This document shows, in pieces, positions 45,593 through 57,300 of a stretch of DNA of 64,000 nt. The position numbers were made by a program, and so were the translations under genes. The stretch lies in contig OY744605.1 in assembly GCA_963556255.1 (NCBI GenBank), forward strand, positions 5,158,381 through 5,222,380, written 5' to 3'. The notes under the pieces were generated by a model. It ran no database searches. It saw only the letters and a list, made by a program, of their open reading frames with translations, and was not told the origin of the DNA. Source of the stretch: Allolobophora icterica (lineage: Eukaryota > Annelida > Clitellata > Crassiclitellata > Lumbricidae). Positions within the stretch are counted from its first letter, which is position 1; every line of letters begins with the position of its first letter.

Positions 45593-45860
45593 GTAAGTAA
45601 GTAAGTAAGTAAGAAAGTAGGCAAGTAAGTAAATAAGTAAGTAAGTAAGTATATCCTTTATTCAAAACCAACTGCTAACCGCATTTTGGTGTACATAGTT
45701 CATAAAATTAATTTAAGCATATAACATTCGCATGACAACGGTTTTTCGAGATAAAGAGTCGGCATTAGATTTAATTCTATGGTGTGCCCTGGGGCGCAAT
45801 TAGTATACAACAGTTTTCTCTGGAGGTAATAACTAATGTAGGTCTGATTTGCACAGACAA
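45593..45860 (-). pseudogene. LINE (CR1-like) 3' end with ACTT tail, second copy
   Basis: About 90 percent identical to 1,846-2,060: AAGTAAGT tail, TATCCTTTATTCAAAACC, GCATTTTGGTGTACATAG and GTGTGCCCTGGGGCGCAA. The coding part keeps only about 40 codons before it ends at TAACTAATG. Confidence 0.78.
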
Positions 45861-46425
45861 TATATATGATGGGATCTGCATCTAATGCAACTTATTTTTT
45901 CTCATGTTGATTAGCATGGATTAGACATTTTACCTCCTCACTCCCCTTGTCAAAAACTCTCAAACATCAAGAGACCATAATAAAATTAGGTTAAAAAATT
46001 TACTCCACCCGTAAAATAATTAATAAACCTGCACAGTTTCTTACTGTTAAGTATTAACAATCGAAAGACAAAAATTATCTTTCCATCAAAAAGAAACTTG
46101 AAATATTAGATTTGTGAAGAGAACCCAGAATATTCGCAATTAAGAGATTATACAGCGCAATTTCTCATTTACTCTGTGGACAATAAAACAGATTATTTAA
46201 ACGAAGAAAATATCGTGTTTGGTTAAATTATAAAAAATAGAAATAGGAAATTATTGTTGACGTCAATTTGTCATGAACACCCCTTTCCTTGTCAAGAATT
46301 TATCAAACTTTGTTAAACCCCTCCCCATTTCGTTGACATCACTAATAGTGGAAAAATGTCCAGTCCGAAAGATAATAGGGCCGAGATCGATGAAGAAATA
46401 GAAAATGTAAGCCAATAATAATAAT
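45861..46425. other. AT-rich region, unassigned
   Basis: Contains CTCCCCTTGTCAAAAACTC and later CCTTTCCTTGTCAAGAATTT and AAACCCCTCCCC, which may be ends of an unrecognised element. No frame is supported. Confidence 0.4.
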
Positions 46426-46429
46426 ATTA

Positions 46430-47170
46430 ATTGAAACTTCGGAATTATGGATTACTGTTGGAAATACTTCATCGCGCGTTTCTTAATTTCCCGCTGGATG
46501 TTAGAAAGTTACGGAATGGAACGAAAAGGTTGAAAAAATCAATTCTGAAATATCACTTTGTCAATTCTCGGTTGAACTAAATATAACAGCAGTAATTGCC
46601 GAGTATATTCTCTAAAGTAATGTTTTTTACAGAGCAAAGACATCGGTAGCAGTCTTCATATTTTAGACACCTCACTTGCAGATCTCTTCTCCTATAGAAT
46701 ACAGAATACGCTTCTTCTGGAGGAAAAAATAGTCTGAAACTATAATTTGCCCAATTAATTTGTGTCGTCTTCAACAGCCTTTGTTACTATAAAATGTCGT
46801 TAAACCATGGATCCATCTAGCCATCCAACAGGAGCCAACTGTCATGCGGGTTGGTGATAATTTATAGAACAGAGAAATCTTTAAATGAGGTGTCTAAAAA
46901 AGACTAAAATATTGCCATACGCAACGGAAACAAATATAGAAATAAACTTAAATACAATACAGTTCAAAGACGTCGACGGCATTTGCTGCCATAAAATATC
47001 GACGAACTCTGAAATCAATGAAATAACGAAATATCTATTAAAAACCAATTGTAACAGACGGTTGAATTTTGTATCAAAATAACATACATCGTTGAAATCT
47101 CCGGTGGCTGTTAGGTGTCGATAAAAATATACTAAATAACGATCATGATCGACACCTTTTCAATGCTTTT
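46430..47170 (+). repeat. 0.7-kb dispersed block (paired with 57.5 kb)
   Basis: GAAATACTTCATCGCGCG, AATTCTCGGTTGAAC, AGTAATTG, TTTTAGACACCTCACTTG at about 46,663, AAATGAGGTGTCTAAAA at about 46,883, GACGTCGACGGCATTTG, AAATAACGAAATATC and TCGACACCTTTTCAA at the end. Confidence 0.8.
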
Positions 47171-47515
47171 ATCCAAAATCATGCAAGACTCAGAATACGA
47201 AGAGTGCCGGAGTTAGTGCCGAAGTAGTAGTAGCTTTAGTTTAACGACACTTTGTGATCAGAAGGATCATTAGTGTTGAGCTTCTCCTTCATCCTGGCTT
47301 CCGACTGGCTTGTCTCTTTATAACTCTTCACAATAATTAACGCAACAGAGATAAACATATATCAGATGCGTAAAGATAATGTACAACATGTTTGAAACTA
47401 ATCACTGTTATTACTATTACTATTGCTATTATTATGATTATTGTTATTGTTATTAAAAATATCAATATTATCGTCATCACTACAGTAATCATTATTAATG
47501 GGGTCTTATTTATTA

Positions 47516-47589
<74 letters not shown>

Positions 47590-47723
47590 GTTATTATTAC
47601 TATAATATCATTATTATTATCATCATCATCATCAGCAGCAGCAGCAGCATTTTTAAAACACCTTTAAAACGGTTTATCCCAACGCTATAAGTAATCGAAA
47701 ATTCATTTATTGTGGTATATCTT
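47171..47723. other. Spacer with (ATT)n
   Basis: (ATT)n at 47,511-47,592, then CATCATCATCAGCAGCAG and AACACCTTTAAAACGG at about 47,660. TTTAGTTTAACGACAC lies at about 47,237. No gene is seen. Confidence 0.6.
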
Positions 47724-47755
47724 GGGGCAGATTCTTCTTCTTTGGTTCTCTGCCC

Positions 47756-49783
47756 TTAGGCAGGTTCGTATGTCCAACGGCGCCATTCCTCTCGATGTTG
47801 AGCTTCCGCTTTCATCTGTCTGTAGCCGTCCCTCTTCATTGTCCAGTCTAGGAACATCGTTCTTGGTCTTCCTCTTGTCTTTTTCCCTTCCATTCTACCC
47901 TCGATGATATCTCGTAGCAGGGAATTTCCTCTCATTATATGGCCAATCCATCTTCTTTGACGCTCTCTGATTGTCCTCATCATGGATCTCTCCTCTTCCA
48001 CCATTTGCAGTACTTCGTCATTTGTCTTGTGCTCTGTCCAGCTGATTCTCTCCATTCTACGCCATATCCACATTTCGAAGGCTTCTATCCTTTTGATGTC
48101 CTCCCCTCTTATAGTCCACGTTTCAGATCCGTATAGAACCACACTCCATACCAGCGTCTTAACCATTCGCTTCTTCAGATTCCTATTTAATTTTCCTCTC
48201 AAGAGCTCCTTTCTTTTATAGAAAGCATCTTTTCCCATGGCTATTCTTCTTTTTATCTCCGTATGGCACTTCACATCCCTCGTGACCATACTTCCTAGGT
48301 AACAGAATCTCTCAACTTGTTCGATGACCACTCCATTTACGGTTATTCTAACTTCTTTTTCTTCTCTTTTGCTTATCCTCATGACCTTTGTCTTCTTGGT
48401 ATTTATTTTCATTTCGTATTCTGCTGAGATCATATTCAGGCGATCCATCATTCTCTGCAGTCCTTTTTGGCTTCTTGCTAACATTGCCTGATCATCCGCA
48501 AATCTCAGCGCTTTCACCAACATACCCCCAACCTTTATTCCCTCGTTCACTTCTTCCATCGCCTCCCGTACAAGCTCTTCGATGTAGATGTTGAAGAGTA
48601 TTGGAGAGAGCGGGCATCCTTGCCTCACTCCTCTGCCTATTCTTCCCGGCTCTGAGTATTCACCATCTATTCTTATTTTTACTTTCTGTCCCATGTACAG
48701 GTTTCCAATAAGTCTTCGTTCTTTCCAATCCACCCCTATTTTTCGTAATGCATGCATTAATTTCCTCCAATCCACCCTATCGAAAGCCTTCTCATAGTCG
48801 ACGAAACACACATAGACGTCCTGGCCATGCTGGAGGCTTCTTTCCGCTAGTATCCTCACTGCTGCAATTGCATCTCTTGTTCCTCTTCCCTTTCTAAAAC
48901 CAAATTGATCCTCCCCCAAGCAGTCATCTGTTTCTGCCTTTGCTTGCAGTCTCTTCGTGATAACTCTTAGTAGAATCTTGGATGCATGTGTGAGGAGGCT
49001 TATAGTTCGGTGGTCTTCACATGTTGTTGCATTTGGCTTTTTCTTGAGCGGGATCAATATAGTCTGTAGGAAATCTTCCGGCCAAACTCCTGTGTTATGT
49101 ATGTCTTGGCATAACCGCACTAGTTCTGTCATTGCCTTCTCTCCCAGGTTCCTCAGTATTTCAATTGGGATATTATCTATTCCTTCTGCTTTGTTGTTTT
49201 TCATATCACTGATAGCTGCCAGAACCTCCTCCCTTAATATGTCCGGTCCTATGTTATCGGTACTTGGTGTTTGTTCTTCCCCGAGATCTTCTTGGCTACT
49301 TTTTCCCATATATAAATCCTCAACATATTCCTTCCATCTTTTCCTGATATCGTCTGCGTCCTCTAGCAACTTGCCATCCTTGTCCTTGATTGCGCTTCCG
49401 CCACCCATATTCTTCTTATTTGTCAGTGTTTTGACCTTTCCATATACCAGGTCGTGTCTTCCTCGATTCTGTAGCATCTCTAGCTCCTTACACTGCTCTT
49501 CCCACCAATCCTCTCTTGCCTTATCTGTTGTTCTTCTTAGTTGATTATTCAGCCTTTTGTATTCACTCCTTGCCTCTTCTGTGCTCTGGTGTTTCCATTT
49601 TCTTCTTTCTTCCATATCCCTGAGCATCTCCGTTGTAACCCATGGCTTGCGCGGTCCTGTACCCATCTGGAACCCCACAGTCTTTGTCGTTTCCTCAATC
49701 ACGATCTCCTTCAGACTCCTCCACCTTTCATCTGTTGTTATCTCCGTACTCAACTCCACCACCCGTTCTTCTATATTTTCTGC
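47756..49783 (-). CDS. RTE-like LINE reverse transcriptase part of ORF
   Basis: About 676 codons, ending in TAA at 47,756. The open frame runs upstream to 49,972, but its first 61 or so codons are antisense of the endonuclease arm and should be excluded. Domains, numbered in that longer frame: N-terminal charged linker 65-255, reverse transcriptase about 258-500 with [20 protein letters not shown], motif [14 protein letters not shown] (Asp392), motif [15 protein letters not shown] and motif [11 protein letters not shown] (Asp493, Asp494), then YLGS, a helical thumb, RRWIGHIMR and GRPRT near the end. All three catalytic aspartates and the whole frame are intact, so the insertion is young. It makes cDNA from its own RNA at a nicked target. 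In this locus it is separated from its endonuclease and promoter. Confidence 0.92.
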   Translation of the reverse strand, partial: AENIEERVVELSTEITTDERWRSLKEIVIEETTKTVGFQMGTGPRKPWVTTEMLRDMEERRKWKHQSTEEARSEYKRLNNQLRRTTDKAREDWWEEQCKELEMLQNRGRHDLVYGKVKTLTNKKNMGGGSAIKDKDGKLLEDADDIRKRWKEYVEDLYMGKSSQEDLGEEQTPSTDNIGPDILREEVLAAISDMKNNKAEGIDNIPIEILRNLGEKAMTELVRLCQDIHNTGVWPEDFLQTILIPLKKKPNATTCEDHRTISLLTHASKILLRVITKRLQAKAETDDCLGEDQFGFRKGRGTRDAIAAVRILAERSLQHGQDVYVCFVDYEKAFDRVDWRKLMHALRKIGVDWKERRLIGNLYMGQKVKIRIDGEYSEPGRIGRGVRQGCPLSPILFNIYIEELVREAMEEVNEGIKVGGMLVKALRFADDQAMLARSQKGLQRMMDRLNMISAEYEMKINTKKTKVMRISKREEKEVRITVNGVVIEQVERFCYLGSMVTRDVKCHTEIKRRIAMGKDAFYKRKELLRGKLNRNLKKRMVKTLVWSVVLYGSETWTIRGEDIKRIEAFEMWIWRRMERISWTEHKTNDEVLQMVEEERSMMRTIRERQRRWIGHIMRGNSLLRDIIEGRMEGKKTRGRPRTMFLDWTMKRDGYRQMKAEAQHREEWRRWTYEPA

Positions 49784-49796
49784 GAAAACCTTAAAA

Positions 49797-50637
49797 GAAA
49801 AAGAAAAGTTAAAAATAGGAACATGGAATGTAAGAACGATGCTGAGACCGGGAAAGTTGGCTAATGTCGTGAGAGAGATGAAGAGAGCAGGTTTGGACAT
49901 TTTGGGCCTGTCGGAGGTCAGGTGGAAAGAGGGAGGAGACTTCATGAGTGACGGCATTAGGGTGATATACACTGGAGGAGAGAAGAGTCAAAATGGTGTG
50001 GCTATCTTGCTGTCGGAGAGAGTCGCCAAATGCGTATCAACGGTGGAGAGACGTGAGGATAGAATGCTCATAGTGACATTGCAAGCACACCCAGTCGACA
50101 TAACAATAATACAAGTGTATATGCCAACATCAGCACACGAGGAGGAGGAGGTGGACGACATATACGAGATGATAGAGGAAAGGCTTAGAGACATCAAAGG
50201 CAAAGATTATGTGATTGTCATGGGAGATTGGAATGCAACAGTTGGTGAAAAAGAACAGGAAGAGGCTACAGGAAAATATGGACTGGGGAACAGAAATGAA
50301 AGAGGAGAAAAGCTGGTGGAATTCTGCAAGAGACAAAAACTCATGGTAACAAATACTTGGTTCCAACAGGAAAAGCGGCGAAGATACACATGGAAGGCAC
50401 CGGGAGATGGAGCAAGATACCAACTGGACTACATCATGATCAGACAAAGGTACAGAAACAGTGTCAAGAACTCAAGAACTCTCCCAGGAGCCGATGCAGA
50501 CACAGACCATAACCTGGTTGCCATGACAATACATCTCCGACTTAAGTTCATAAAGAAGCAAAGGATAGTTAAACAGAAATGGAATAGAGAAATAATGCAA
50601 ACAAAGAGTAACGAACTCTCAGAAAATATAGAAGAAC
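49797..50637 (+). CDS. RTE-like LINE endonuclease part of ORF (inverted arm)
   Basis: An apurinic-type (exonuclease-endonuclease-phosphatase) nuclease of about 275 residues that nicks target DNA to start target-primed reverse transcription. Visible motifs in order: [10 protein letters not shown] with the metal-site Asn, LSEVRW with catalytic Glu, QVYMPT with the Tyr, GDWNATVG with Asp and Asn, [15 protein letters not shown], and DTDHNLV with the terminal Asp-His pair. All are intact. The frame from 49,557 carries about 80 codons of antisense before the true start, and after Arg at 50,637 it runs into target DNA for 13 codons. In the parent element this part and the reverse transcriptase were one protein. 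Confidence 0.92.
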
Positions 50638-50647
50638 GGGGCAGATT

Positions 50648-51540
50648 ATGTGTTAGAAAAAGACAAGTTAACCCATAAATAAATAGTATAAGCGAAGACA
50701 GGAAATCCGAATCTGTCAAATAATAATTGTAACACTTTACTAAACATATTCAAGTGAACGAAGTGGTTATCAGAAAACAAAGGTAGCATATATCGTGGTG
50801 CTGAAATTCTGATTTACGATTATACAGCAACCCAATTCAAAAACCTCAATAGGTTTGTAGCTACTTATGATGAGCAATTCACATGTACACATAGCCCTGT
50901 TTCTGACATTGTGTATTTGCCTAGCAAAAGAAAAGACTTGAAGCTATAGTAATGCATAACGAATCACTTAACAGCCTGTAACCAGCAACATAATTTCATG
51001 CTAACTCCTTCCTCAATTAAAATTTGAATACTAAGATATAGATATATTGTGTAGATAATGCTGTGATAAACGTCAGTCGTAACTAAAATATTAATTATGT
51101 TATTATTTATGATTAATTTTGATGCCAATTAAATAATATTAATAAACGATGATAAATTAAATAATATTAATTGTTAAGTATATTATATTACTAAAAATAT
51201 ACTATCGACGTCAACGGCCTAGGATGCCATAAGATGTTTCGTTAAAACTGTTGGATCCGTTTATTCATCCGTTCGTTACAGCTCTGTTTTTAGACACCCT
51301 TAAATAGTTGATAACCTGTGCTATATGTAATGGGACACACTTTCTTGTTTCATGTTTCTTTTGATCATTTCCTCAAACACTTTTAAAATTTAACCAACGT
51401 TATATAGGCAAGAGACACAATGCCAATTGGTTAGGGCGATTTCTTTAGACTCCTTTGAGTATGCTACTTGATGCTATAAGCAGTCGTTAAACTCTGGATC
51501 CATTCTACCATCATTATATTTTACTCTCTTTTATGCCACA
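50648..51540. other. AT-rich spacer with one module
   Basis: ATCGACGTCAACGGCC with AAGATGTTTCGTTAAAAC at about 51,207, TTTAGACACCCTTAAATAG at about 51,290 and AGCAGTCGTTAAACTCTGG at about 51,480. 50,650-51,200 holds nothing I recognise. Confidence 0.5.
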
Positions 51541-51747
51541 GGAGTGGATGGCGTAGAGATGTCCTTGTTTGCAGATGACAATGCTATTTACTTGAGACAT
51601 AAAAATATTGAAATATTACAAAATAAAATTCAATTATCGATCAATTTAATACAAAATTGGTGTATTAAAAATGGTTTTAAAATATCTATTAATAAACGAC
51701 TGAAGTCCTTTTCTCCAAAAGAAATAATTTATCAAGGATTATATTAA
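51541..51747 (+). pseudogene. LINE (Jockey/I-like) reverse transcriptase fragment with FADD
   Basis: The 67-codon + frame reads MDGVEMSLFADDNAIYLRHK, then NKIQLSINLIQNWCIKNGFK and ISINK. FADD with a following I-x-x-W-C-x-x-x-G-F-K-x-x-x-x-K pattern is motif C to motif D of Jockey/I-like reverse transcriptases. Nothing from motifs A and B or from the thumb is present. It is the only LINE coding piece on the + strand in this part apart from the inverted endonuclease arm. It is a short relic, open only by chance of length. Confidence 0.7.
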
Positions 51748-51834
51748 AATTGATCAAGAACAAATTAAAATCAATCAATCGCCTGTGTCATTCTTGTGTG
51801 GTGCCAGTCCCAAGCCTGACTAAAGACAATTGTT

Positions 51835-52440
51835 CCCCTATAAATTTCCTAATTGAGAAAGTCTTTGAGGAGCGAAAAAAGGAGGATCAGATTAAAAGAT
51901 GAAAGAAGAGGAATCGTTTGAGGATCGATGGGTAGGCAGTAGGTGGAGTTAAAAGAGAAAAGGATCGGAGGATACATCGAATTAGGCAAAGATCAATCCA
52001 GACAAAGTTGCTGATACACAAAGACTGACAAATGATGTTCCATAAAGCATCAAATTCTACAATTCATGGAGAGGTAACAGGACACCAAGTCATTAAAAGA
52101 ATATCCAAAGAGACATACTGTGACAAACAGATCAGTTCAGACGTAAATTTGGCACAGATTAATCCAGACAAAGTTGTGAAACAAAAGTGAAACCACAAGT
52201 TATATAATACTATGCAGATAAATTCAGACATACACACAGATCCACGAAGATACACAAACAAACATACACAGTAACAGTTCGAACAATTCACAGATACAAA
52301 GCGATACAACGAATCGTAGAAAAGAACCTACACACATCCCAGCAGTTATAAATAATTAAATTCAGACCTACAGAATAACATACAGAAAGACAATTACACA
52401 CAGACCAATTAGCGGAAGAAGGTCGCTGCTGTTTCTGTGG
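51835..52440. repeat. ACA-rich dispersed block, copy 2 of 3
   Basis: AATTTCCTAATTGAGAAAG, AAAGGAGGATCAGAT, AACAGATCAGTTCAGACG, CACGAAGATACACAAAC and GACCAATTAGCGGAAGAAGG, in the order seen at 62,655-63,260. Confidence 0.82.
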
Positions 52441-53255
52441 CTGTATCTCTATTTGTATCTGCGTGTGTTTCTGCATCTGTTTCTCGTCAAGTTCCTTTTT
52501 GTTGCCTTTTGTGCAGATTTTAAGCCTCTCATCTCTTTGTTTCATTCTTCTTGACTTTACAGATTCATTACGCAATAATAAGGCGCCATTGATAATTAGA
52601 CAATTAGAAATCTTTAGCGGTTTTTTCCAGAATTACTTGCTTATTTCTAATTGTTGAAAGCCAACCATCTTTGTTGTGATTATAAATACAGAAGTTTGAA
52701 ACGTTTACTTAACGACGCCTTCGTATCGAAAATTATTGAGGACGATTATAAATACACGGTACGACGAATTAATATATGAGTTGGTAAACACCACTAAAAG
52801 GTGTCTAAAAGCATGAAATAATACTAAGCATTATCGCATTAAACATTATTTGATTATATTTTTATTTTGTATATATTTTATTAAATAACATTTAAAATAT
52901 CGCTATTTTATGTCACATGTTTAAATTTGGATATCAAATGCAGTAACATCCTAAAACTTCGACAGGGCAATTTTATGGACGCAGAAAGCGATAATCAATG
53001 GCCAAACATAAATTTCAATAGACCTGTAAAAATATACAGACTTCAACGAGATCTTGTGGCTACCAGGGCCCTTGACACCAAACCTATCTTAATTAGCTTA
53101 ATCATTTATTTCGCCAGCTGAACAATGGCGATTTAGTAGCTTTTAGTAGTTGTTAGTTTGATTTAGTCATTTTTATTACTAATAACATCTTGAGGCACAC
53201 GTTAACCTTATAAGCTATTAAATGATACTAATGGTTTAGCGACATCTCGTAACAT
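52441..53255. repeat. Dispersed block, copy 2 of 3 (matches window start)
   Basis: TTTCTGTGGCTGTATC at the left matches the unexpanded form of the minisatellite at position 36. Then TTCATTCTTCTTGACTT, TAAAAGGTGTCTAAAAG, GATAATCAATGGCCAAAC, GAGATCTTGTGGCTACC and GAACAATGGCGATTTAG. Confidence 0.78.
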
Positions 53256-53465
53256 CAAATGCGGGAATGGGGACAGTAGGCCTAGAGTAATGGAAAACAC
53301 ACTGGCGTGAAGTGCAGTTGGTACCAATATCGAACCCCGTAGACCCGTAAGGTTCGTTTAACCTTCCACTCGCTAGGAGGCGGCGGTGGTTAAATGAATA
53401 GTTGGCTGCCGTATAAAACAGTTACATTCGAAACCTGTTGAACTGTTATCATGTGCTTGACTGTG
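53256..53465. repeat. Repeat shared with 58.26-58.44 kb
   Basis: CACTGGCGTGAAG, GCAGT, CACTCGCTAGGAGGCGG (CATTCGCGAGGTGGCG at 58.36 kb) and GCTGCCGTAT in the same order. Confidence 0.6.
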
Positions 53466-53469
53466 CCAC

Positions 53470-54015
53470 GAAGTAATATATGGTTTGTTGACACCATTTA
53501 AAGGTGTTTAATTAAAAGATAAGAACAATCTTAACATCATCCCACGAAACGTCATTGAATGACATCAACTACTAAGAAACTTTAAAATATATAATTATTT
53601 AAATTTCGATTTCAAAAGCATTAAAATCCCCGTACTTCTTCCGTGCCCCCTATCAATGGCCGACAGAAATTACAGTATTCGGACTTCTTTAACGAGATCT
53701 TGTGGATACCAGGGCCTTTTACACCAACCCGATCTCAATTACCTTAATTACTGATTTCGTCAGCTGAACAATGAAGATTTAGTAGTTTGGATAGTCTGTA
53801 GTTTAATTTAGTAGTTTCTATTGCTAACGACATCTTGCGGATCACCATAACCTTATCATCCACACAGTGACTAAGAATTGAATCTAATTGTTTGGCGACA
53901 TCTCGTGACAACAAATGTCGTTCACGGTTCACCCCAACAGGAAAACTTATTACACAGGTATTTGCAGGTACTCAAATCATATTGTACATTAATCATGCCA
54001 AATTCCAAAAGTTTC
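53470..54015. repeat. Dispersed block, copy 3 of 3
   Basis: ATTTAAAGGTGTTTAATTAA, CAATGGCCGACAGAAATTAC, GAGATCTTGTGGATACC and TTGGCGACATCTCGTGAC. It is adjacent to copy 2 in the same orientation. Confidence 0.75.
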
Positions 54016-54665
54016 ACGACATTTTATGTCTGCAATGGCCCATCAACGTCTTTATGTGTAGGGATTTGCATCTAATGCGAATTATTTGTTATTCGTGTTG
54101 AATAGGTAAGTTGCACGGGAAGATAGTGAGGCGTGACGCTTTGAAATAGGCCTACACACTTGTTTAAACATAGCGATGTATAATCAGTGTGATTACTTAA
54201 GAGTTGTTTGAAAGATCTGGGCCTAAAGAAAATAGCGCAAAGATTCACGACGAAAGCCGACGACCTTCACACCTTTAAAAAGGTCTGCTCATATGCTACA
54301 TAAACGTCTATTCCAACGGGTGAGTTTATTGCATTGGCTGAGTTCTATTAATAGAAAGGTCAACGTCAATGGCCGCGGTAGGCATAAGGTCTGTTTTGGT
54401 ATCTTTCGGACGCAAACAAATTTCTTGTTTTCACTGCATTGTATACATTTCCAACTTTCGTCAACAGCCTTTAATGTCATAAGACGACGTTAAACCCTGG
54501 ATCTTTCAATCATTTCCCTTGAGCCTCTGCTCTTCTTTTACATTACAACTTAAAGTTAACTTACCTCCGCTTCTCTCTGCAGTCTGACTATGGTAGTGAC
54601 AGTCCCATGAGTGGAGAAAGGAGGAGGGCGACGATAATAATCGTTTGCTACACAGCGTCACTAAA
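54016..54665. repeat. Short-module region
   Basis: TTGCACGGGAAGATAGTGAGG at about 54,112, CACACCTTTAAAAAGG at about 54,264, GTCAACGTCAATGGCC at about 54,360, AAGACGACGTTAAACCCTGG at about 54,482, and GTAGTGACAGTCCC at about 54,594. Confidence 0.6.
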
Positions 54666-54669
54666 CAGT

Positions 54670-54905
54670 AACTAAACACACAGAGCCAGGGCTTGCAAAT
54701 ACCAAGGTCTATACCATTTGGCTAAGAAATATTTAAATAATAAGGTAATTAATCAAGTAATTATTTACTTAATTAAGTAGAGAAGTAAGTATGATTTTCT
54801 TCTTAAGTAAGCTTATGGGTATTCATTGGGGCTTTTAGGTCAAGTACAAATGCGCTTACTGTACGCCGAAATCATGTTGTATATTTTAGACACCTCGTTT
54901 AGACA
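54670..54905. repeat. AAGTAAGT repeat, third copy, with duplicated GACACC motif
   Basis: ATACCAAGGTCTATACC, TTAAGTAAGCTTATGG, then TTTAGACACCTCGTTTAGACACCTCG, where the motif is itself duplicated. Confidence 0.65.
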
Positions 54906-55009
54906 CCTCGTTTAAAATACTTATTTTTCTATAAATATGTGTAACGTAAAGCGCAATTTACTTCTACGAAGAGCTTGTTGGCAGATATGTGTTCGCGCGA
55001 ACCACTAAC

Positions 55010-55225
55010 TCATGGTTGTAATAGTAATCGTAAACTTGAAATTTGCGAAGGCGCTACTCGAAAGCTTTAGCTTACTCGCGAGCGCAGCGCTGTGTGAGAG
55101 GGGTTGATTAGTGTAGATCCGAGGCCGGCTGCTATATTGACCAGGGAGAGGAGACAGAAACTGTCCGTCTAGAAGGCTGAGCAACTTTAATTTAATATGC
55201 TGAAACCGGGCCTTTGGAAGCACAC
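55010..55225 (-). repeat. GATTAC-tailed LINE remnant, inverted
   Basis: The - strand reads LLSLLDGQFLSPLPGQYSSR, a CR1-like reverse transcriptase C-terminal stretch, then joins directly to the CAACCCCTCTCACACAGCG tail and TTTACGATTACTATTAC. The same internal deletion appears in the other copies. Confidence 0.75.
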
Positions 55226-55350
55226 ACAGACTGGATGGGATACATTTTCATTTCAGCGTAGAAGCGCTCGTGAATAAGCTGGTGCCCTGTGTTTAGATTT
55301 AAAGTATCGCTTTAGAAATTTGGAGTTCGCGATTACGATTCACCCTCTTC
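55226..55350 (+). repeat. GATTAC-tailed LINE remnant, 3' end
   Basis: GCTCGTGAATAAGCTGGTGCC, GTATCGCTTTAGAAATTTGG and GCGATTACGATTC. Confidence 0.7.
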
Positions 55351-55925
55351 GCGAGGTGGCGCCAGAATTCTAAATCTGTTTGTCCTCTTGCGCTTCAACT
55401 AAGCATCTTTCAACTGACAACAGTTTCCTCATTACGTAGAGAAGATTAATTGACTTCAGTGGATCATTAAATGTTTAACAGTTAGAGGTCATATCTTAAC
55501 CTAAACCCAGTTCAATCTTTTAACTTCAATCTTATCCTATCACGTGTATCTTACCCGATCAAGTGCGATTGTCTTTTTTCGACAGAGGCAACCGGTGACT
55601 ATAAATCAGGAGATTATCATCACTTGGACCTGAACCATTAGACGTCCAGTTGACGCGAGATGGCCGATCGGCTTCCAATTATTTCATGAAATGACCTGGA
55701 AATTGGGTTTTAGATTTCAAAGGTCGATGTTCAGTTTTTGTCCACATAACTGGACAGTGGCCATGTTTCTGTGCCTTTCAAAGGTTGCTAAAGGCAAACT
55801 TTATAGGAATGGTTACATTGTGGTGTGCCTGATAGGTGCTATATAAAAAGCCGTAAACACCTATCCATTCATACATAATACGCATACGTACATAACGCAT
55901 ACCACTTGTGTAGCCCAGCGTTCGA
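55351..55925. other. Unassigned spacer
   Basis: TAGGTGCTATATAAAAAGCC at about 55,832 resembles the LINE tail. Nothing else is seen. Confidence 0.45.
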
Positions 55926-56125
55926 CCACACTCCTTTCACAAAATACAGTTGCCTCTGAATCGTAGGGAGAAAACACATTCATGAGCAGTAACAGAGAAA
56001 ATGCAAATTATATTGAAAGACACACAAACACACACCAATACACTGTCGCTCACACACACAAACAAACGAACACACACACACATACACACACCAAGGCACA
56101 AACAAACACATACACATAGATTTTT
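55926..56125. repeat. CACA-rich low-complexity tract
   Basis: Imperfect ACACACAAACAAAC runs. Opposite frames rich in Cys and Val are artefacts. Confidence 0.8.
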
Positions 56126-56384
56126 CGTAAACATCTGTATGTGCAAAACATTAAAACTGGGACAATACGTCAACATCAATGGCCTCTCGTGATCTGAATT
56201 CCACGAACGAGACAAATGATCCTTCTCATCCCTCTCTCCATACAGACGACACGATTTTTAAAGGCTCTTATAGGGCTATATAAATGTCCTAATAGAAACA
56301 AACATGTAACCATGCATCGATATACATACTTACCTACATACATATAAATATATATATACATAATTATCTATATTGATGAGCTTA

Positions 56385-56622
56385 TTTTTCCCTGCGCTCA
56401 TACAGCCATACGGCAGCGTCGTGCCTTCTCTGTGGCTGACCCCATGACCTGGAATGGGCTCCCTACCAAACTCCGCCAAACTCCGCCAAACTCCGTAAAA
56501 ATACCGACTGGTCATTTCACTCTTACTGTCCTCAAAACTGTTCGACCGTGGTTAGGCTGCGAGTGCTCCTGAGTAGGCAATCCTGAAGGCTCGCTATATA
56601 AAACTGCTTTAATAATAATTAT
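56385..56622 (+). pseudogene. LINE (CR1/L2-like) reverse transcriptase C-terminus and 3' end
   Basis: The + strand encodes RQRRAFSVADPMTWNGLPTK as CGGCAGCGTCGTGCCTTCTC and onward, then a triplicated CCAAACTCCG, then a 3' region with TTCGACCGTGGTTAGGCTGC, GAGTGCTCCTGAGTAGGC and CTCGCTATATAAAACTGC, ending in TAATAATAAT. It is the same family as the - strand copy at 6.27-6.68 kb. No catalytic part is present. Confidence 0.85.
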
Positions 56623-56624
56623 AT

Positions 56625-56702
56625 GCATACATACATACATACATACATACATACATACATACATACATACATACATACATACATACATACATACATACAT
56701 AC
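56625..56702. repeat. (ATAC)n microsatellite
   Basis: About 19 tetranucleotides directly after the LINE tail. Degenerate ATAC/ACAC sequence continues to about 57,110. Confidence 0.95.
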
Positions 56703-57110
56703 ACACGCACATACATACATACATACATATATACATACATAATACAAACATGCATACATAATACAAACATGCATAAAAACATACATACATATGTACACAC
56801 GCCTCTAAATAGCTTTTCTCTGCGAGTGGCGCCTTATAAATTACTAGATATGATAGATACGATGGGTAGACACATACATACACACATACATAATGCACAC
56901 ACACACACGCATACCTACATATATACATACAACATACATTCATACATAGATGTATACATTATACATATAGTGCATACATATTATATACCCACATGCAAAC
57001 ATACCTATATACATAGAGACATACATGTACCTGCATACATTATATACACACTTACAAAATCTTACATGCATGCATACATACATACATAATACATTCACGC
57101 ATGCATACCT

Positions 57111-57300
57111 GCATGCTTACAAACACGGGCGCCCATACGCAGAAACAAGTGCAGTTGCGATAAGCCAGAGCGACAACACATTCTACGCCGCATACGAAAC
57201 GTACAACAGACGCCTGCGTTATCGGACGTGGCTAGAGCGATTAGAGGCGTTCTAAGAACATTTCTCTGTTCACTAAGGACCCAGAACACAACTCACTCTA
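57111..57300 (+). other. Unassigned segment similar to 4.46-4.53 kb
   Basis: GACGTGGCTAGAGCGATTAG, TTTCTCTGTTCAC and CCAGAACACAACTCA recur at 4.46 kb. The short + frame is not recognised. Confidence 0.5.

Larger units (their letters stand above)
47734..50637 (-). mobile_element. RTE-like LINE with 5' inversion (twin-primed insertion)
   Basis: One element in two opposed arms. 47,734 to about 49,783 is the 3' part on the - strand (reverse transcriptase, stop, about 20-bp 3' region with GAAGAAG tail). About 49,790 to 50,637 is the 5' part on the + strand (endonuclease). The 10-bp target duplication GGGGCAGATT lies at 47,724-47,733 and 50,638-50,647. A 21-bp element segment containing AGAAAATATAGAAG occurs in both arms, at 49,762-49,782 and 50,620-50,640, meaning the two priming points overlapped. 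The order (inverted 5' arm outermost by its internal end, element start at the centre) is exactly that of twin priming. Confidence 0.92.

Noticed and set aside
49557..49796. N-terminal extension of the endonuclease frame
   Set aside because: It is antisense of the reverse transcriptase arm across the inversion junction.
49784..49972. N-terminal extension of the reverse transcriptase frame
   Set aside because: It is antisense of the endonuclease arm.
47734..50637. Two independent LINEs inserted head to head
   Set aside because: The arms are complementary parts of one element with one shared 21-bp segment and a single outer target duplication.
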